DNA of 64,000 bases from Thiotrichaceae bacterium (lineage in GTDB: Bacteria; Pseudomonadota; Gammaproteobacteria; Beggiatoales; Beggiatoaceae), in the NCBI GenBank assembly GCA_016745055.1, contig JADGDF010000003.1:1-64000 (forward strand), given 5' to 3'. The first letter of the stretch is position 1; each line of letters starts with the position of its first letter. Shown one piece after another: positions 38,796-48,758 of the stretch. The notes beneath the pieces are model-generated. The model worked only from the letters and a program-made list of their open reading frames with translations. It was not told the DNA's origin and made no database searches. The position numbers were made by a program, and so were the translations under genes.

Positions 38796-38897
38796 ATGCT
38801 ATGATTTTATTCAAGCGACAGAACATTTCCCAACGTAAGCCCTAAAATTTATGCTAATCTTCTTAATACAAATCAGTTTTATTTAACAGGAGATTTT

Positions 38898-40757
38898 ATG
38901 GTGTTACAGGTCACTTATCAATTTAGTCGTCCATTGATTCCTACCAGCCAATCAAGCCTTGTTGATTTATATATCCAATTCAAACCAATTACTCAAACTG
39001 AACCACAACAACGTCGTCCTTTGAACTTAAGTATTGTGATTGATCGTTCAGGCTCGATGATTGGACAACCACTTAAGCAAGCGATTAATGCCGCACATTT
39101 GTTGGTAGAACAAATGACTGCTGAAGATACGTTATCCGTTGTTGTTTATGATGATAAAGTAGATACGATTTTTGAACCGCAACTTGTTAAAAATAAAGAT
39201 ATTATCTATACCGTTTTGAGTAAAATTAGAGCGGGGGGGTGCACTAATTTAAGTGGCGGTTGGTTAAGAGGATGTGAGCATGTACAAACACATCATGCAG
39301 CCAATAAAATCAATCGCGTGTTGCTATTAACTGATGGACAGGCAAATGTTGGTATTACAGATAGCAAAGTCCTAATCAAGACTGCACAACAAAAATCTCA
39401 AGAAAATCATGTTAGTACGACAACATTAGGCTTTAGAGAACGTTTTAATGAAGATTTGCTCATGGGCATGGCTAAACAAGGAAATGGTAATTTCTATTTC
39501 ATTCAAAATCCAGAAGATTTAGTCAGCGTCTTTCAAATTGAATTAGAAAGTATCAGTTCGTTGATTGCGCAAGATTTGACTACCACACTCGTTCCTCATG
39601 AAACGGTAAAAATTGAAGAAATATTAAATAGTTACCGTTATAAAGACAATGGTGCTGAAGGATTAGAAGTCGTTTTAGGTGATGTTTATGAAGTGGAAGA
39701 TAAAATACTGGCTGTTTCGGTCAATATTTCGGCTGCTCCACAAGTAGGCACGCAAGTGGTGCTTGAATTACATTATCGCTATCAAGCCGTTGTTGATGAA
39801 GCGATTAAACAATTTTCACAACAAGAAACCATTGTCATTCCTGTTGATACCCAAGCCACATTTGACAGTACGCCGATACAACAAAATGTGATAGAACAAA
39901 CTCATCGTTTGCGCATTGCCAAAGCCAAAGAAGATGCGGTCAATTTAGCCGATCAAGGTGAATATCAAACGGCTTCTGAATATTTACATACCATGATTAG
40001 TTTTTTATTGAATAATCTGGTAGAAGAAACCTTTGAATTATCTGAAGAAATGGCGCAACTCAATTTCTTTGCTAAACAATTAGAAGACAAACGTTACAAT
40101 CCAACACTGCGTAAAGAACTCAAAGATCAATCTTATCAATCTAACAATCGCGGTCGTGGTGACCTTAATTTACGCGGTATTTCCACCAGTGATGCAATTT
40201 GCGATTTGCCCATTGTCACTTCATCGGAACAAGGTGTTATATTACAATGTTTTCGAGAGGGCGGTAAATTGAGAATGAAAGTGATTTCAAAAGGTTACAA
40301 CTCTGATTTCAATGTTCAATTTCCACGTCATATTCGAGAAGATGGTGCAACCTATTTGGTAGATAGCGTCGAATTGTCATCTAATGGGAGCTTTTACCGT
40401 ACCAAAGGTGATATTCGTCTTTTAGTTGCCCCCGGACAAGAAAACATTTATCAACAACGCAAAACCGCTCGTGTACCCCGTTCAACTAAACCACCTAAAG
40501 CGTCAAAAGCTCCAGCAACGGCTGCTGATTTGGAAACGACAGATGAAGTGGGTAATGGCGTATTAGTTCAATGTATTCAAGATGGTAAAAAGCTACGCGC
40601 CCGCGTTGTATCAGACGGTTATAATCCCAATTACAATATTAGATTTCCACGTAGTATCAGAGAGTTAGGTATTATGTTTGTCGTTGAACAGGTGATTGAA
40701 AATCCAAAAGGTGGTTCTTACATTGCTTGTGGAAAAATTAAGCGTTTTATTCAATAA
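38898..40757 (+). CDS. VWA-domain protein with duplicated C-terminal module
   Basis: A 619-residue protein without a signal peptide. The von Willebrand A domain (about 42-215) has an intact metal-ion adhesion site: Asp49, Ser51, Ser53, Thr116 and Asp146. A beta-rich middle follows to about 430. The C-terminus has two copies of a ~65-residue module (about 446-512 and 552-617). Each opens GV(I/L)xQC, contains (S)xGYNxxxN(V/I)xFPRxIRE, and ends in a short basic strand. VWA proteins of this kind (YfbK/Ca-activated-channel-like) bind partner proteins, and no function is known. AGGAGATTTT gives a strong start signal. Confidence 0.8.
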   Translation: MVLQVTYQFSRPLIPTSQSSLVDLYIQFKPITQTEPQQRRPLNLSIVIDRSGSMIGQPLKQAINAAHLLVEQMTAEDTLSVVVYDDKVDTIFEPQLVKNKDIIYTVLSKIRAGGCTNLSGGWLRGCEHVQTHHAANKINRVLLLTDGQANVGITDSKVLIKTAQQKSQENHVSTTTLGFRERFNEDLLMGMAKQGNGNFYFIQNPEDLVSVFQIELESISSLIAQDLTTTLVPHETVKIEEILNSYRYKDNGAEGLEVVLGDVYEVEDKILAVSVNISAAPQVGTQVVLELHYRYQAVVDEAIKQFSQQETIVIPVDTQATFDSTPIQQNVIEQTHRLRIAKAKEDAVNLADQGEYQTASEYLHTMISFLLNNLVEETFELSEEMAQLNFFAKQLEDKRYNPTLRKELKDQSYQSNNRGRGDLNLRGISTSDAICDLPIVTSSEQGVILQCFREGGKLRMKVISKGYNSDFNVQFPRHIREDGATYLVDSVELSSNGSFYRTKGDIRLLVAPGQENIYQQRKTARVPRSTKPPKASKAPATAADLETTDEVGNGVLVQCIQDGKKLRARVVSDGYNPNYNIRFPRSIRELGIMFVVEQVIENPKGGSYIACGKIKRFIQ

Positions 40758-40841
40758 ACTCAACGAATAATTGAGGCCAGAATAAAATTAATTTGATACG
40801 ACTGTCTAAAATTAATAAGATGATTCATGGCAAGGTTAGCC

Positions 40842-40895
40842 TAGTAGTTGGTGGGATGGTACATTTCCTCGGGTTACTAACCCGACTTACTACTA
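40842..40895. repeat. palindromic repeat downstream of the VWA gene
   Basis: TAGTAGT (40842-40848) and ACTACTA (40889-40895) enclose a perfect hairpin CGGGTTA-C-TAACCCG (40870-40884). It could terminate the VWA transcript. It is similar in style, but not in sequence, to the repeat on the other side of that gene. Confidence 0.5.
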
Positions 40896-40971
40896 TGTAG
40901 AACATCAGAATTTGCAAAACCTAAGGAGCAAGTTATATGATAATAGGTAGTCTATTATCAGTGAATAATCT

Positions 40972-42009
40972 ATGTATCAGCTTATCCGCCCTTTATTATT
41001 TCAATTACCGCCTGAAAAATCACATACTTTAACTTTAAATGCACTCAGTTTTGTTTATCGACTAAAACTCTCTAAATTACTATTTGGTAAATCTGAAAAT
41101 TTACCTTGTACAGTCATGGGGTTAAAATTTCCAAATCCTTTAGGTTTAGCGGCAGGGCTTGATAAAAATGCGGCTTGCATTCAAGGTTTTTCAGCGTTGG
41201 GATTTGGATTCATAGAGGTCGGCACAGTTACACCACGTGCACAATTTGGCAATGCCCAACCTCGCTTATTTCGTTTACCAAGCGCACAGGCTTTAATTAA
41301 TCGTATGGGATTTAATAATGATGGTCTTGACAATTTACTTAAAAATATCAAAAAATCAAACTTTCAAGGTATTTTAGGCGTAAACATTGGAAAAAATGCA
41401 GATACACCACTAGAAAATGCCATTAATGACTACGCCGTGGGTTTAACTCAATCCTATCCTTACGCGAGCTATATTGTTATCAATATTTCTTCTCCCAATA
41501 CTTCAGGGCTTAGAAAATTACAATATGATGATGAATTTGAACTTTTGCTGTCTACGCTCAAAAAACAGCAAGTTGAGTTAGCGAATAAATATGATAAATA
41601 TGTACCATTAGTTATCAAAATTGCCCCAGATTTAACCCCCTTACAACTAGAATCTATTGCCAAAAATTTATTGGCTTACCAAATTGATGGTGTGATTGCA
41701 ACGAATAGCACCTTATCTCGTGAAGGCGTGGCTCATTTACCTCAAGCAAATGAAATCGGCGGTTTAAGTGGTGAACCTTTATTTGCAAGCTCAACAGAAA
41801 TTGTGAAACAGTTGTATCATTATTTAGGCGGCGATATTCCTATTATTGCTTCAGGGGGTATCATGAATGTACAAGATGCCGTTGAGAAAATTCAAGCAGG
41901 GGCAAGCCTGTTGCAAATTTATACAGGACTTATTTATCATGGCCACCCACTTATCAAAGACATCTTAACTGATACTCGTTTTTGTCAGTTCTTTAAGCAA
42001 ACAGTTTGA
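40972..42009 (+). CDS. pyrD: dihydroorotate dehydrogenase (quinone), class 2
   Basis: Membrane-associated flavoenzyme oxidising dihydroorotate to orotate with quinone. It is 345 residues, with the class 2 N-terminal helical extension (LIRPLLFQLPPEKSHTLTLN) and NPLGLAAGLDKN. NRMGFNNDG and INISSPNTSGLR contain FMN and substrate contacts, and the class 2 catalytic base (Ser) is in this last segment. SGGI and LLQIYTGLIY hold the phosphate site. It is followed 12 bp later by the large oxidoreductase gene. Confidence 0.96.
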   Translation: MYQLIRPLLFQLPPEKSHTLTLNALSFVYRLKLSKLLFGKSENLPCTVMGLKFPNPLGLAAGLDKNAACIQGFSALGFGFIEVGTVTPRAQFGNAQPRLFRLPSAQALINRMGFNNDGLDNLLKNIKKSNFQGILGVNIGKNADTPLENAINDYAVGLTQSYPYASYIVINISSPNTSGLRKLQYDDEFELLLSTLKKQQVELANKYDKYVPLVIKIAPDLTPLQLESIAKNLLAYQIDGVIATNSTLSREGVAHLPQANEIGGLSGEPLFASSTEIVKQLYHYLGGDIPIIASGGIMNVQDAVEKIQAGASLLQIYTGLIYHGHPLIKDILTDTRFCQFFKQTV

Positions 42010-42021
42010 CATCAAAATCAC

Positions 42022-45000
42022 ATGACAACACAAACCCGCATTCGTGAAATCCCTTATAATTACACATCTTTTTCTGACAAAGAAATTATTATTCGCTTAC
42101 TGGGTGAAGATGCTTGGAAAATTTTAACAAACTTGCGTGATCAACGTCGTACTGGTCGTTCCGCGCGCATGTTGTTTGAAATATTGGGCGATGTTTGGGT
42201 TATTCAACGTAACCCTTTCATTCAAGACGATTTGATTAATAATCGTAAACGATGTCAGCTTTTAATCAATGCTTTGTATCATCGTTTAGAACAATTTGAA
42301 ACTCGCGCTGCCAATAATGTTCAAGCGTTGCAACTCCATGCGAGCGCTTTAAAAACTGTCCAACAATTTGAACAATGGATAACTATTCAAGCAAAGCAAC
42401 GTCACCTTGCCTTTAAACGTTTAAAACTGGTGACACATAAAGACAATATTTGTTTTGACGGTATCTCTCGCGTCGCACACGTCACAGATGCAACAGATTG
42501 GCGGGTAGAATATCCTTTTGTGGTCATTAATCCTGACAATGAAACTGAAATTGTACATATTGTTGCAACCTGTATTTCATTAGGTTTAACCATCATTCCG
42601 CGCGGTGGAGGGACTGGTTATACAGGAGGTGCTATTCCTTTACAAGCAAATACAGCAGTCATTAATTTAGAAAAATTAGATCACATCAGCGAAGTATCCC
42701 AAAACGTTTTGCCAGGTGTGGATGAACTTGTGGCCATTATTCGTGTTGAGGCAGGTGCCATTACTAAGCAAGTTGCAGATAAAGCACTCTCTGCAAATAC
42801 CATTTTTGCGGTTGATCCCACTTCTCAACATGCTTCCACCATTGGTGGTAATATCGCCATGAATGCTGGTGGGAAAAAAGCGGTCGCTTGGGGAACAACA
42901 TTAGATAATTTATTTTCCTGGAAAATGGTGACACCTGATGCACATTGGTTGGAAGTACAACGCTTAAATCACAATTTGGGAAAAATCCAAACAGTCAAAA
43001 CGGCTGAATTCAAAATAACGCGCTATGAAAAAGAGGATAACACGCCATTAGGTGAACCGGAAATTTTACGTATTCCCAGTGCAGAATTGCGTCAACCAGG
43101 TTTAGGCAAAGATGTGACCAACAAATTTTTGGGTGGTTTGCCAGGTCTGCAAAAAGAAGGCTGTGATGGTTTAATTACCTCTGCTGTCTTTATTTTGCAC
43201 CAACAGCCTAAGCATTTACGTACCATTTGTTTAGAATTTTTTGGCTTTGATTTAAATAAGGCTGTGTCTGCCATTGTTGAAACCAAACAATATTTAGAAT
43301 CGTTGCCTGATTTGCTATTAATGGGCATGGAGCATTTAGACGAGCGCTACATTAAGGCGGTGAAATATGCAACCAAAGCAGATCGGCAAGCGTTACCCAA
43401 AATGTTGTTATTAATTGATATTGCTAGCAATGAAGAAAGAAAAGTAGATGCCGCAGCGCAACAAGTTGTCAAATTAGCCAATGCACGAGAGGCCGAGGGA
43501 TTTATTGCCAGCACTCCAGAAACTCGTCATGCATTTTGGCAAGAACGTGCCCGGACAGCGGCCATTGCTGCGCATACGAATGCATTTAAAGTCAATGAAG
43601 ACGTGGTTATTCCTCTAGAACGTTTAGCTGAATACAATACTGAGATTGAGAGAATTAATATTGAATACTCAATTAAGAATAAAATTCAAATTGTTGAAGC
43701 CGTATTAGACTATTTAACGGGCGATTTACCAGAATTGCAAAGGAAAAATGAAGAAAATTTAGAAGATCAGACAATAACTCGTTTAAAAAAACAAAAAGCT
43801 TGTGAACATTTACACCAGGTACACCAGGTATGGGTGACATTATTAGAGAATTTAGATACACCTACTAAAAATATTGAAAAAGTAATAAGAGCCTTCCCGC
43901 AAGCCATTAGTTTACAAGAAGACTCAAGCTTTTGTGTGGAAAATTTTATTTTAACGCTGTTCTTAAAGAATACCCTAAGAATCTCTTATCGTCAATCTAT
44001 TAATAAGCCACTCAAAGATATTTTTATGGGCGGTAGATATACTGGTGTACACCAAAAATTGGATGAAATACATGCCAAAATACGTGGAAGTCGACTGTTT
44101 GTCGCTACCCATATGCATGCTGGGGATGGAAATATTCATACCAATATTCCTGTCAATTCCAATGATTACCAAATGTTACATGAAGCTGACAAAATTGTAG
44201 CACGGATTATGCAACTTACACGCAAACTCGGCGGTGTGATTTCAGGCGAGCACGGTATTGGCATTACAAAATTACAATTTTTAGAAACCGAAAAAATAGC
44301 AAATTTTGCTGCGTATAAACAAAAAGTGGATCCAAACGGCCATTTTAATCAAAATAAGTTGCTAGCGGGGGCAAATTTACAAAACGCTTATACACCTTCT
44401 TTGCGGTTACTAGAACAAGAAGCGCTGATTTTAGAAGAAAGTGAGCTAGGTGATTTAAATCATTTGATTAAAAATTGCTTACGCTGTGGTAAATGCAAAC
44501 CTGTATGCAATACTCATGTGCCACGCGCCAATTTACTTTATTCCCCACGCAATAAAATTTTAGCGGTTGGTTTAATGGTTGAAGCCTTTTTATACGAAGA
44601 ACAGACTCGACGTGGTATTTCTCTGCAACATTTTACCGAAATGAACGATGTTGCAGACCATTGCACAGTGTGTCATAAATGCTTTAAGCCTTGCCCTGTT
44701 GACATTGATTTTGGCGATGTCACCATTAAAATGCGTACCATTTTGGCAAATTATAATAAGCGCCATAAAAATATTGGTAAATGGGCAGCGCTGGAATATT
44801 TGAATATTCATCATCCGACAGCGATTAAACTCATGCGTAAAGGCATGATTCAATGGGGATATGCAGCACAACGTTTAGGTCATTATTTTAGCAAACGGTT
44901 TTTGAATCCTCGTCCACAAAATACCACTGGCAAAGCAACTGTTACATCACAAGTAATTAATTTGTTGAAAAAACCTATGCCCAGTGATATTCCCAAACAT

Positions 45001-45876
45001 ACTTTACGTAGTGCCTTAGGTTTAGAAGATCAAACAACTGTGCCCATATTGAGCAATCCTGCCAAAAATATGGAAGACAGTGAAGCTGTATTTTATTTCC
45101 CAGGTTGTGGTTCTGAAAGATTATTTACCCAGGTCGGTCTAGCAACTCTCGCTATGTTATATGAAGTGGGCGCTGAAACTGTACTGCCTCCTGGCTATTT
45201 ATGCTGTGGCTATCCGCAATTATCCAATGGTGATGAAAAAATTGGCCGAAAAATGATTACAGCCAATCAAGTGTTATTTCATCGCATGGCAAATACCTTA
45301 AATTACCTTGATATTAAAACAATTTTAGTCTCTTGTGGGACTTGTATGGATCAGTTGTTGAAATACCAATTTCAGCAAATTTTTCCAGGCTGTCGCTTAT
45401 TGGATATTCATGAATATTTGTTAGAAAAAGGTATTTCTTTGCAAAACAATACAAAAAAACATTATTTGTATCATGATCCCTGTCACTCTCCCATCAAACA
45501 CTATGCACCAACGAAAGTTATTTCTCAGTTAATGGGACAAAATGTCCCACTGTCAGAACGTTGTTGTGGTGAAGCTGGTACCTTTGCAGTTGCAAGGCCA
45601 GACATTGCCACTCAGGTACGTTTTCGTAAGCAAGAAGAAATTTTGAAAAATGTACATGAATTACAAAATTCAGCTACAACAGATAAAAATGAACAAGTTA
45701 AATTATTGACAACTTGTCCTGCTTGCTTACAAGGCTTATCACGTTATCGTGAAGAAGTAAATATTAAGGCTGATTATGTTGTAGTGGAATTGGCCAATCA
45801 GTATTTGGGAGAAAACTGGCAACAAACGTTTGTGAACGAAGTAAAAAAAGCCGGCATTGAACGGATATTATTGTAA
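42022..45876 (+). CDS. DUF3683-type fused FAD-linked oxidase / Fe-S / CCG oxidoreductase
   Basis: A 1284-residue cytosolic or membrane-associated fusion. It has a DUF3683 N-terminus (about 1-130), then a FAD-binding PCMH domain (PRGGGTGYTGGAIPL near 193-207, GGNIAMNAGG) and a FAD-oxidase C-terminal domain (GEHGIGITKLQFLE). Next come two Fe-S clusters (CLRCGKCKPVC, CTVCHKCFKPCP) and two CCG domains (CCGYPQLSNGD, CCGEAGTFAVARPDI). The order equals a GlcD-GlcF-type pair in one chain. It should oxidise a 2-hydroxy acid such as D-lactate or glycolate and feed the quinone pool. The substrate is not determined. It starts 12 bp after pyrD. Confidence 0.88.
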   Translation: MTTQTRIREIPYNYTSFSDKEIIIRLLGEDAWKILTNLRDQRRTGRSARMLFEILGDVWVIQRNPFIQDDLINNRKRCQLLINALYHRLEQFETRAANNVQALQLHASALKTVQQFEQWITIQAKQRHLAFKRLKLVTHKDNICFDGISRVAHVTDATDWRVEYPFVVINPDNETEIVHIVATCISLGLTIIPRGGGTGYTGGAIPLQANTAVINLEKLDHISEVSQNVLPGVDELVAIIRVEAGAITKQVADKALSANTIFAVDPTSQHASTIGGNIAMNAGGKKAVAWGTTLDNLFSWKMVTPDAHWLEVQRLNHNLGKIQTVKTAEFKITRYEKEDNTPLGEPEILRIPSAELRQPGLGKDVTNKFLGGLPGLQKEGCDGLITSAVFILHQQPKHLRTICLEFFGFDLNKAVSAIVETKQYLESLPDLLLMGMEHLDERYIKAVKYATKADRQALPKMLLLIDIASNEERKVDAAAQQVVKLANAREAEGFIASTPETRHAFWQERARTAAIAAHTNAFKVNEDVVIPLERLAEYNTEIERINIEYSIKNKIQIVEAVLDYLTGDLPELQRKNEENLEDQTITRLKKQKACEHLHQVHQVWVTLLENLDTPTKNIEKVIRAFPQAISLQEDSSFCVENFILTLFLKNTLRISYRQSINKPLKDIFMGGRYTGVHQKLDEIHAKIRGSRLFVATHMHAGDGNIHTNIPVNSNDYQMLHEADKIVARIMQLTRKLGGVISGEHGIGITKLQFLETEKIANFAAYKQKVDPNGHFNQNKLLAGANLQNAYTPSLRLLEQEALILEESELGDLNHLIKNCLRCGKCKPVCNTHVPRANLLYSPRNKILAVGLMVEAFLYEEQTRRGISLQHFTEMNDVADHCTVCHKCFKPCPVDIDFGDVTIKMRTILANYNKRHKNIGKWAALEYLNIHHPTAIKLMRKGMIQWGYAAQRLGHYFSKRFLNPRPQNTTGKATVTSQVINLLKKPMPSDIPKHTLRSALGLEDQTTVPILSNPAKNMEDSEAVFYFPGCGSERLFTQVGLATLAMLYEVGAETVLPPGYLCCGYPQLSNGDEKIGRKMITANQVLFHRMANTLNYLDIKTILVSCGTCMDQLLKYQFQQIFPGCRLLDIHEYLLEKGISLQNNTKKHYLYHDPCHSPIKHYAPTKVISQLMGQNVPLSERCCGEAGTFAVARPDIATQVRFRKQEEILKNVHELQNSATTDKNEQVKLLTTCPACLQGLSRYREEVNIKADYVVVELANQYLGENWQQTFVNEVKKAGIERILL

Positions 45877-45903
45877 GTTTAAGTTTTTCTCACCCTTCCT
45901 TTG

Positions 45904-46001
45904 TTAAGGAATAGGAATTTAATAAAACCTAAAAAAAGACCTGGCAGGTTTTAAAAAACTGCCAGGTCTGATTAAAAAGTTATGGAAGTTATTAAATCTT
46001 A
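45904..46001 (+). repeat. MITE-like palindromic element, copy A
   Basis: Starts GTTAAGGAATAGGAATTTAA, has the core AGACCTGGCAG...CTGCCAGGTCT (45937-45969), then GATTAAAAAGTTATGGAAG and an AT-rich end. It matches the copy at 59491 in the same orientation. It lies between convergent genes (oxidoreductase and epimerase), and its core is a plausible two-way terminator. Confidence 0.8.
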
Positions 46002-46050
46002 CTTAAACTGAGCCATCCAAAATTGGCATTTTGTTAATAGTTGTTGCTTA

Positions 46051-47004
46051 TTAATGGGATGAATCAACTCGTTTCAACACAATGTGCCCATAATGGACAT
46101 CACAAAAAGTTTCATGAATGGCTTGTTCAAAAGGAATTTGAATCACATTAAAAGTTTGCTTGGTATCAACACCTGTAAAATGGTCACCTGCTGTTAATGC
46201 TTTCAATTGATCAGCGGTAAAAGGTGGTTGTCGGCTAAATAACGCATAGATTTTTAACAATCCGTAAAATAGCCAGTAAGGAATGTGAATAATCCAAGCT
46301 TTTGAGCGTATTACTTTTTTAATCGTGCGAATAATATCAACATAGTCAACTTGTTGATCGCCGACCACATCATAAACTTTCCCATTCGGCTGATTCTCAA
46401 TACAGTGAATGATCATTTTGCAAAAATCTTTATTGTATAAAGGTTGACGCATGTAACGCCCGTCTCCAGGAATGGGAAAAACCGGCACTTTTTGCATAAA
46501 ACGCGATAACCAGCCTAAATGTTTAGGATCAAACCAACCAAACATTAGAGTGGGGCGTAGAACACAGTGTTTAAAACCACTGTTGACCACCATTTCTTCT
46601 TGGTTTTTTTTAGTCTGGGTATAATCATCATCGGCGACTGAGTTCACAACAGAAGAGCTGATATGAACAATATAAGGCACTTGATGTTGTTTGATGGCGG
46701 TTAAAATTTGCTCTGTGGAAGTGATATTGTTACGAATAAATAAATCTATATATTTACCTGTAATTTGAGCTTGTAACATCACCACACAAGCCGCATTTTT
46801 AAAAAAATTTTGCCATTCACCTGGCTCCGCTAAATCTGCTAAGATTGTTTCAACATCAGGATGTAGTTGTTGCAAAATTTCCAGATTATAAGCATGTTTA
46901 TCAATAGCAACAAGTTGTGTATAACCTTGTTCTTTAAGTTGAATAACTAGGTTTTGGCCGACGAGTCCAGCAGCACCTGCTAGAATAATTTTTTGTTGTT
47001 GCAT
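46051..47004 (-). CDS. NAD(P)-binding SDR/NmrA-like epimerase family protein
   Basis: A 317-residue extended-SDR protein. It has the nucleotide loop AGAAGLVGQNL (about 9-19), VDKHAYN at the second strand end, and HISSSVVNS, followed by the active-site-type YTQTKKNQE. The C-terminus continues to a hydrophobic IPYWLFYGLLKIY helix. The overall look is of the NDUFA9/complex-I-assembly-like or quinone-binding SDR subgroup. The substrate is unknown. Monocistronic, downstream of the CBS-domain kinase with a terminator between. Confidence 0.75.
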   Translation of the reverse strand: MQQQKIILAGAAGLVGQNLVIQLKEQGYTQLVAIDKHAYNLEILQQLHPDVETILADLAEPGEWQNFFKNAACVVMLQAQITGKYIDLFIRNNITSTEQILTAIKQHQVPYIVHISSSVVNSVADDDYTQTKKNQEEMVVNSGFKHCVLRPTLMFGWFDPKHLGWLSRFMQKVPVFPIPGDGRYMRQPLYNKDFCKMIIHCIENQPNGKVYDVVGDQQVDYVDIIRTIKKVIRSKAWIIHIPYWLFYGLLKIYALFSRQPPFTADQLKALTAGDHFTGVDTKQTFNVIQIPFEQAIHETFCDVHYGHIVLKRVDSSH

Positions 47005-47249
47005 AAGTTCAATAATGAGGAATTTTAAGAATAGAATACGGGTTTATTTTTACTTGTCAATTATTCTGTTTACCATGTATATGGCGGAAAACTTCTTAAT
47101 GTTTGAGTGCAAACATTTTAAAAATAGCGTGAAATTATCTATACAAACTAAGCCTGATCGTTTGTAACAAAGAGGGTATAAAATTAAAGCATGAGCAGAA
47201 GTACCTGAACTTAGAGTTAGAGTTGTTTTGGAAGATTTACCAAAACACA

Positions 47250-47265
47250 AGGAGCAACGGCTCCT
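47250..47265 (-). terminator. probable terminator of the CBS-domain kinase gene
   Basis: AGGAGC-AACG-GCTCCT forms a 6-bp GC-rich stem. On the minus strand it is followed by TTGTGTTTTGG. It lies 70 bp after the kinase stop and 246 bp before the epimerase start. The remaining gap (47005-47334) shows nothing else. Confidence 0.5.
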
Positions 47266-47334
47266 GTCAAAGGTGTTTGGAGAAAAGTGGCTATTTTTGG
47301 TTGGGAAATAAGCGAGTAACTTTTGTAAATTAAC

Positions 47335-48621
47335 CTACTTTATATTAGGTTGCAATTTAGCGGGTAAACGAATCACAAAGGTACTGCCTTTACCAGATTC
47401 ACTATCTACTGTAATACTACCACCCATGACTTCACAAAATTGTTTAGTAATGGCCAGTCCTAAACCGGTACCGCCATATTCACGCGTACTTGAAGTATCT
47501 GCTTGAGTAAAAGGTTCAAATAATTTGCTCACCTGGGCTTCGTTCATGCCAATGCCATTATCCCTGACACCAAAAACAATTTCATCTTCTACAATTTCAT
47601 TTTCTTCTCTGGCAGCAAACAGTAAAATTTCCTCCTCTTTAGAAAATTTAGCCGCATTACTCAACAAATTAAATAAACATTGCCTAATTTTCATTTCATC
47701 CATGTAAACCATGCCTAAATAACCATGTTCTACAATTAAATGGTTATTATTTTCTCGAACTACGCTTTGCAAAGTACCTGCAACTTCTTGTAACACTTTT
47801 CCAAAATCAAAGTGTTTAATTTGCAAATCCATTTTGCCCGCTTCAATTTTGGTAATATCTAAAATATCACTAATAATACCCAGTAAATGATTACCCGCAG
47901 ATTCAATATTATCTAAATCTGCCACACAATTTTGGCAACCTGGACATTGATTATCCGCCGCATCTTCTTTAAGTAAGCTACTGTAACCAATAATCGCATT
48001 CATAGGCGTGCGTAATTCATGACTCATATTAGCCAGAAAGCGAGTTTTTGCATGATTGGCAGCTTTTGCTTGTTCGGTCGCAGACTGAGCTTTCATGGAT
48101 GCCATGGCCAATTCTGCAGTGCGCTGTTCTAATTGGCGTACTTTTTCAGCTAATGCGTAATTATATTCACGAATTTGCAAATCAGTAACCATTTTTAATA
48201 AATCAAGTACTGTGCCCATGCCTTTATAATAACTTTCTTCAGTAATAATAAAGTCTTGTGCAATCGATAATTCCATATTTTGGGTAATATATTGGCTGGC
48301 AACTTCCACGGGTAAATTATCTTCGATGATAATGGGATTGGTATCCATAAAACGTGAAATGGGTTTTCTGCCATGTAAATCGCGCCCATAAGGATTAAGA
48401 AAAATATCCATAAGTTGATAGCGATGCACAATACCCACAGGCATACCTTCATGCACAACAGGCAATGATTGTAAATTTGGATTGGCAAAAAACAGTTTAC
48501 TCACTTTTTCTACTGTATGATCGGGCTTTACATAAGTCCGTGGTTTTGCCAAAGTAGAAACGATTTCTTGCATTTGGTGATGACGATTTTTCATAGAAAA
48601 ATAGATGCCGTTAGTTAACAT
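47335..48621 (-). CDS. CBS-domain sensor histidine kinase with CxxCxxC insert
   Basis: A 428-residue soluble kinase. A pair of CBS-like motifs spans about 18-150 (TLAKPRTYVKPDHTVEKV, LPVVHEGMPVGIVHR), followed by a coiled linker. HisKA has His201 (ANMSHELRTPM), and the ATPase domain runs to the end ([17 protein letters not shown]). Between the two HisKA helices is an insert with CPGCQNC (Cys226, 229, 232), which could bind metal or respond to redox. CBS pairs usually bind adenosine nucleotides. The start has TTAGGAGGG five bases upstream. There is no receiver domain and no adjacent regulator, so its target is unknown. Confidence 0.85.
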   Translation of the reverse strand: MLTNGIYFSMKNRHHQMQEIVSTLAKPRTYVKPDHTVEKVSKLFFANPNLQSLPVVHEGMPVGIVHRYQLMDIFLNPYGRDLHGRKPISRFMDTNPIIIEDNLPVEVASQYITQNMELSIAQDFIITEESYYKGMGTVLDLLKMVTDLQIREYNYALAEKVRQLEQRTAELAMASMKAQSATEQAKAANHAKTRFLANMSHELRTPMNAIIGYSSLLKEDAADNQCPGCQNCVADLDNIESAGNHLLGIISDILDITKIEAGKMDLQIKHFDFGKVLQEVAGTLQSVVRENNNHLIVEHGYLGMVYMDEMKIRQCLFNLLSNAAKFSKEEEILLFAAREENEIVEDEIVFGVRDNGIGMNEAQVSKLFEPFTQADTSSTREYGGTGLGLAITKQFCEVMGGSITVDSESGKGSTFVIRLPAKLQPNIK

Positions 48622-48758
48622 ATGTCCCTCCTAACCGGCTAACTGCTTGAAAACCTAATATTTTGTGTGAGTCTAGCAAAAATATATGACAAAATTGTTT
48701 CAAACACATTGATTTTTCAATTAAAATACATAAATTACCAAGCAAAATAGTAAATATT

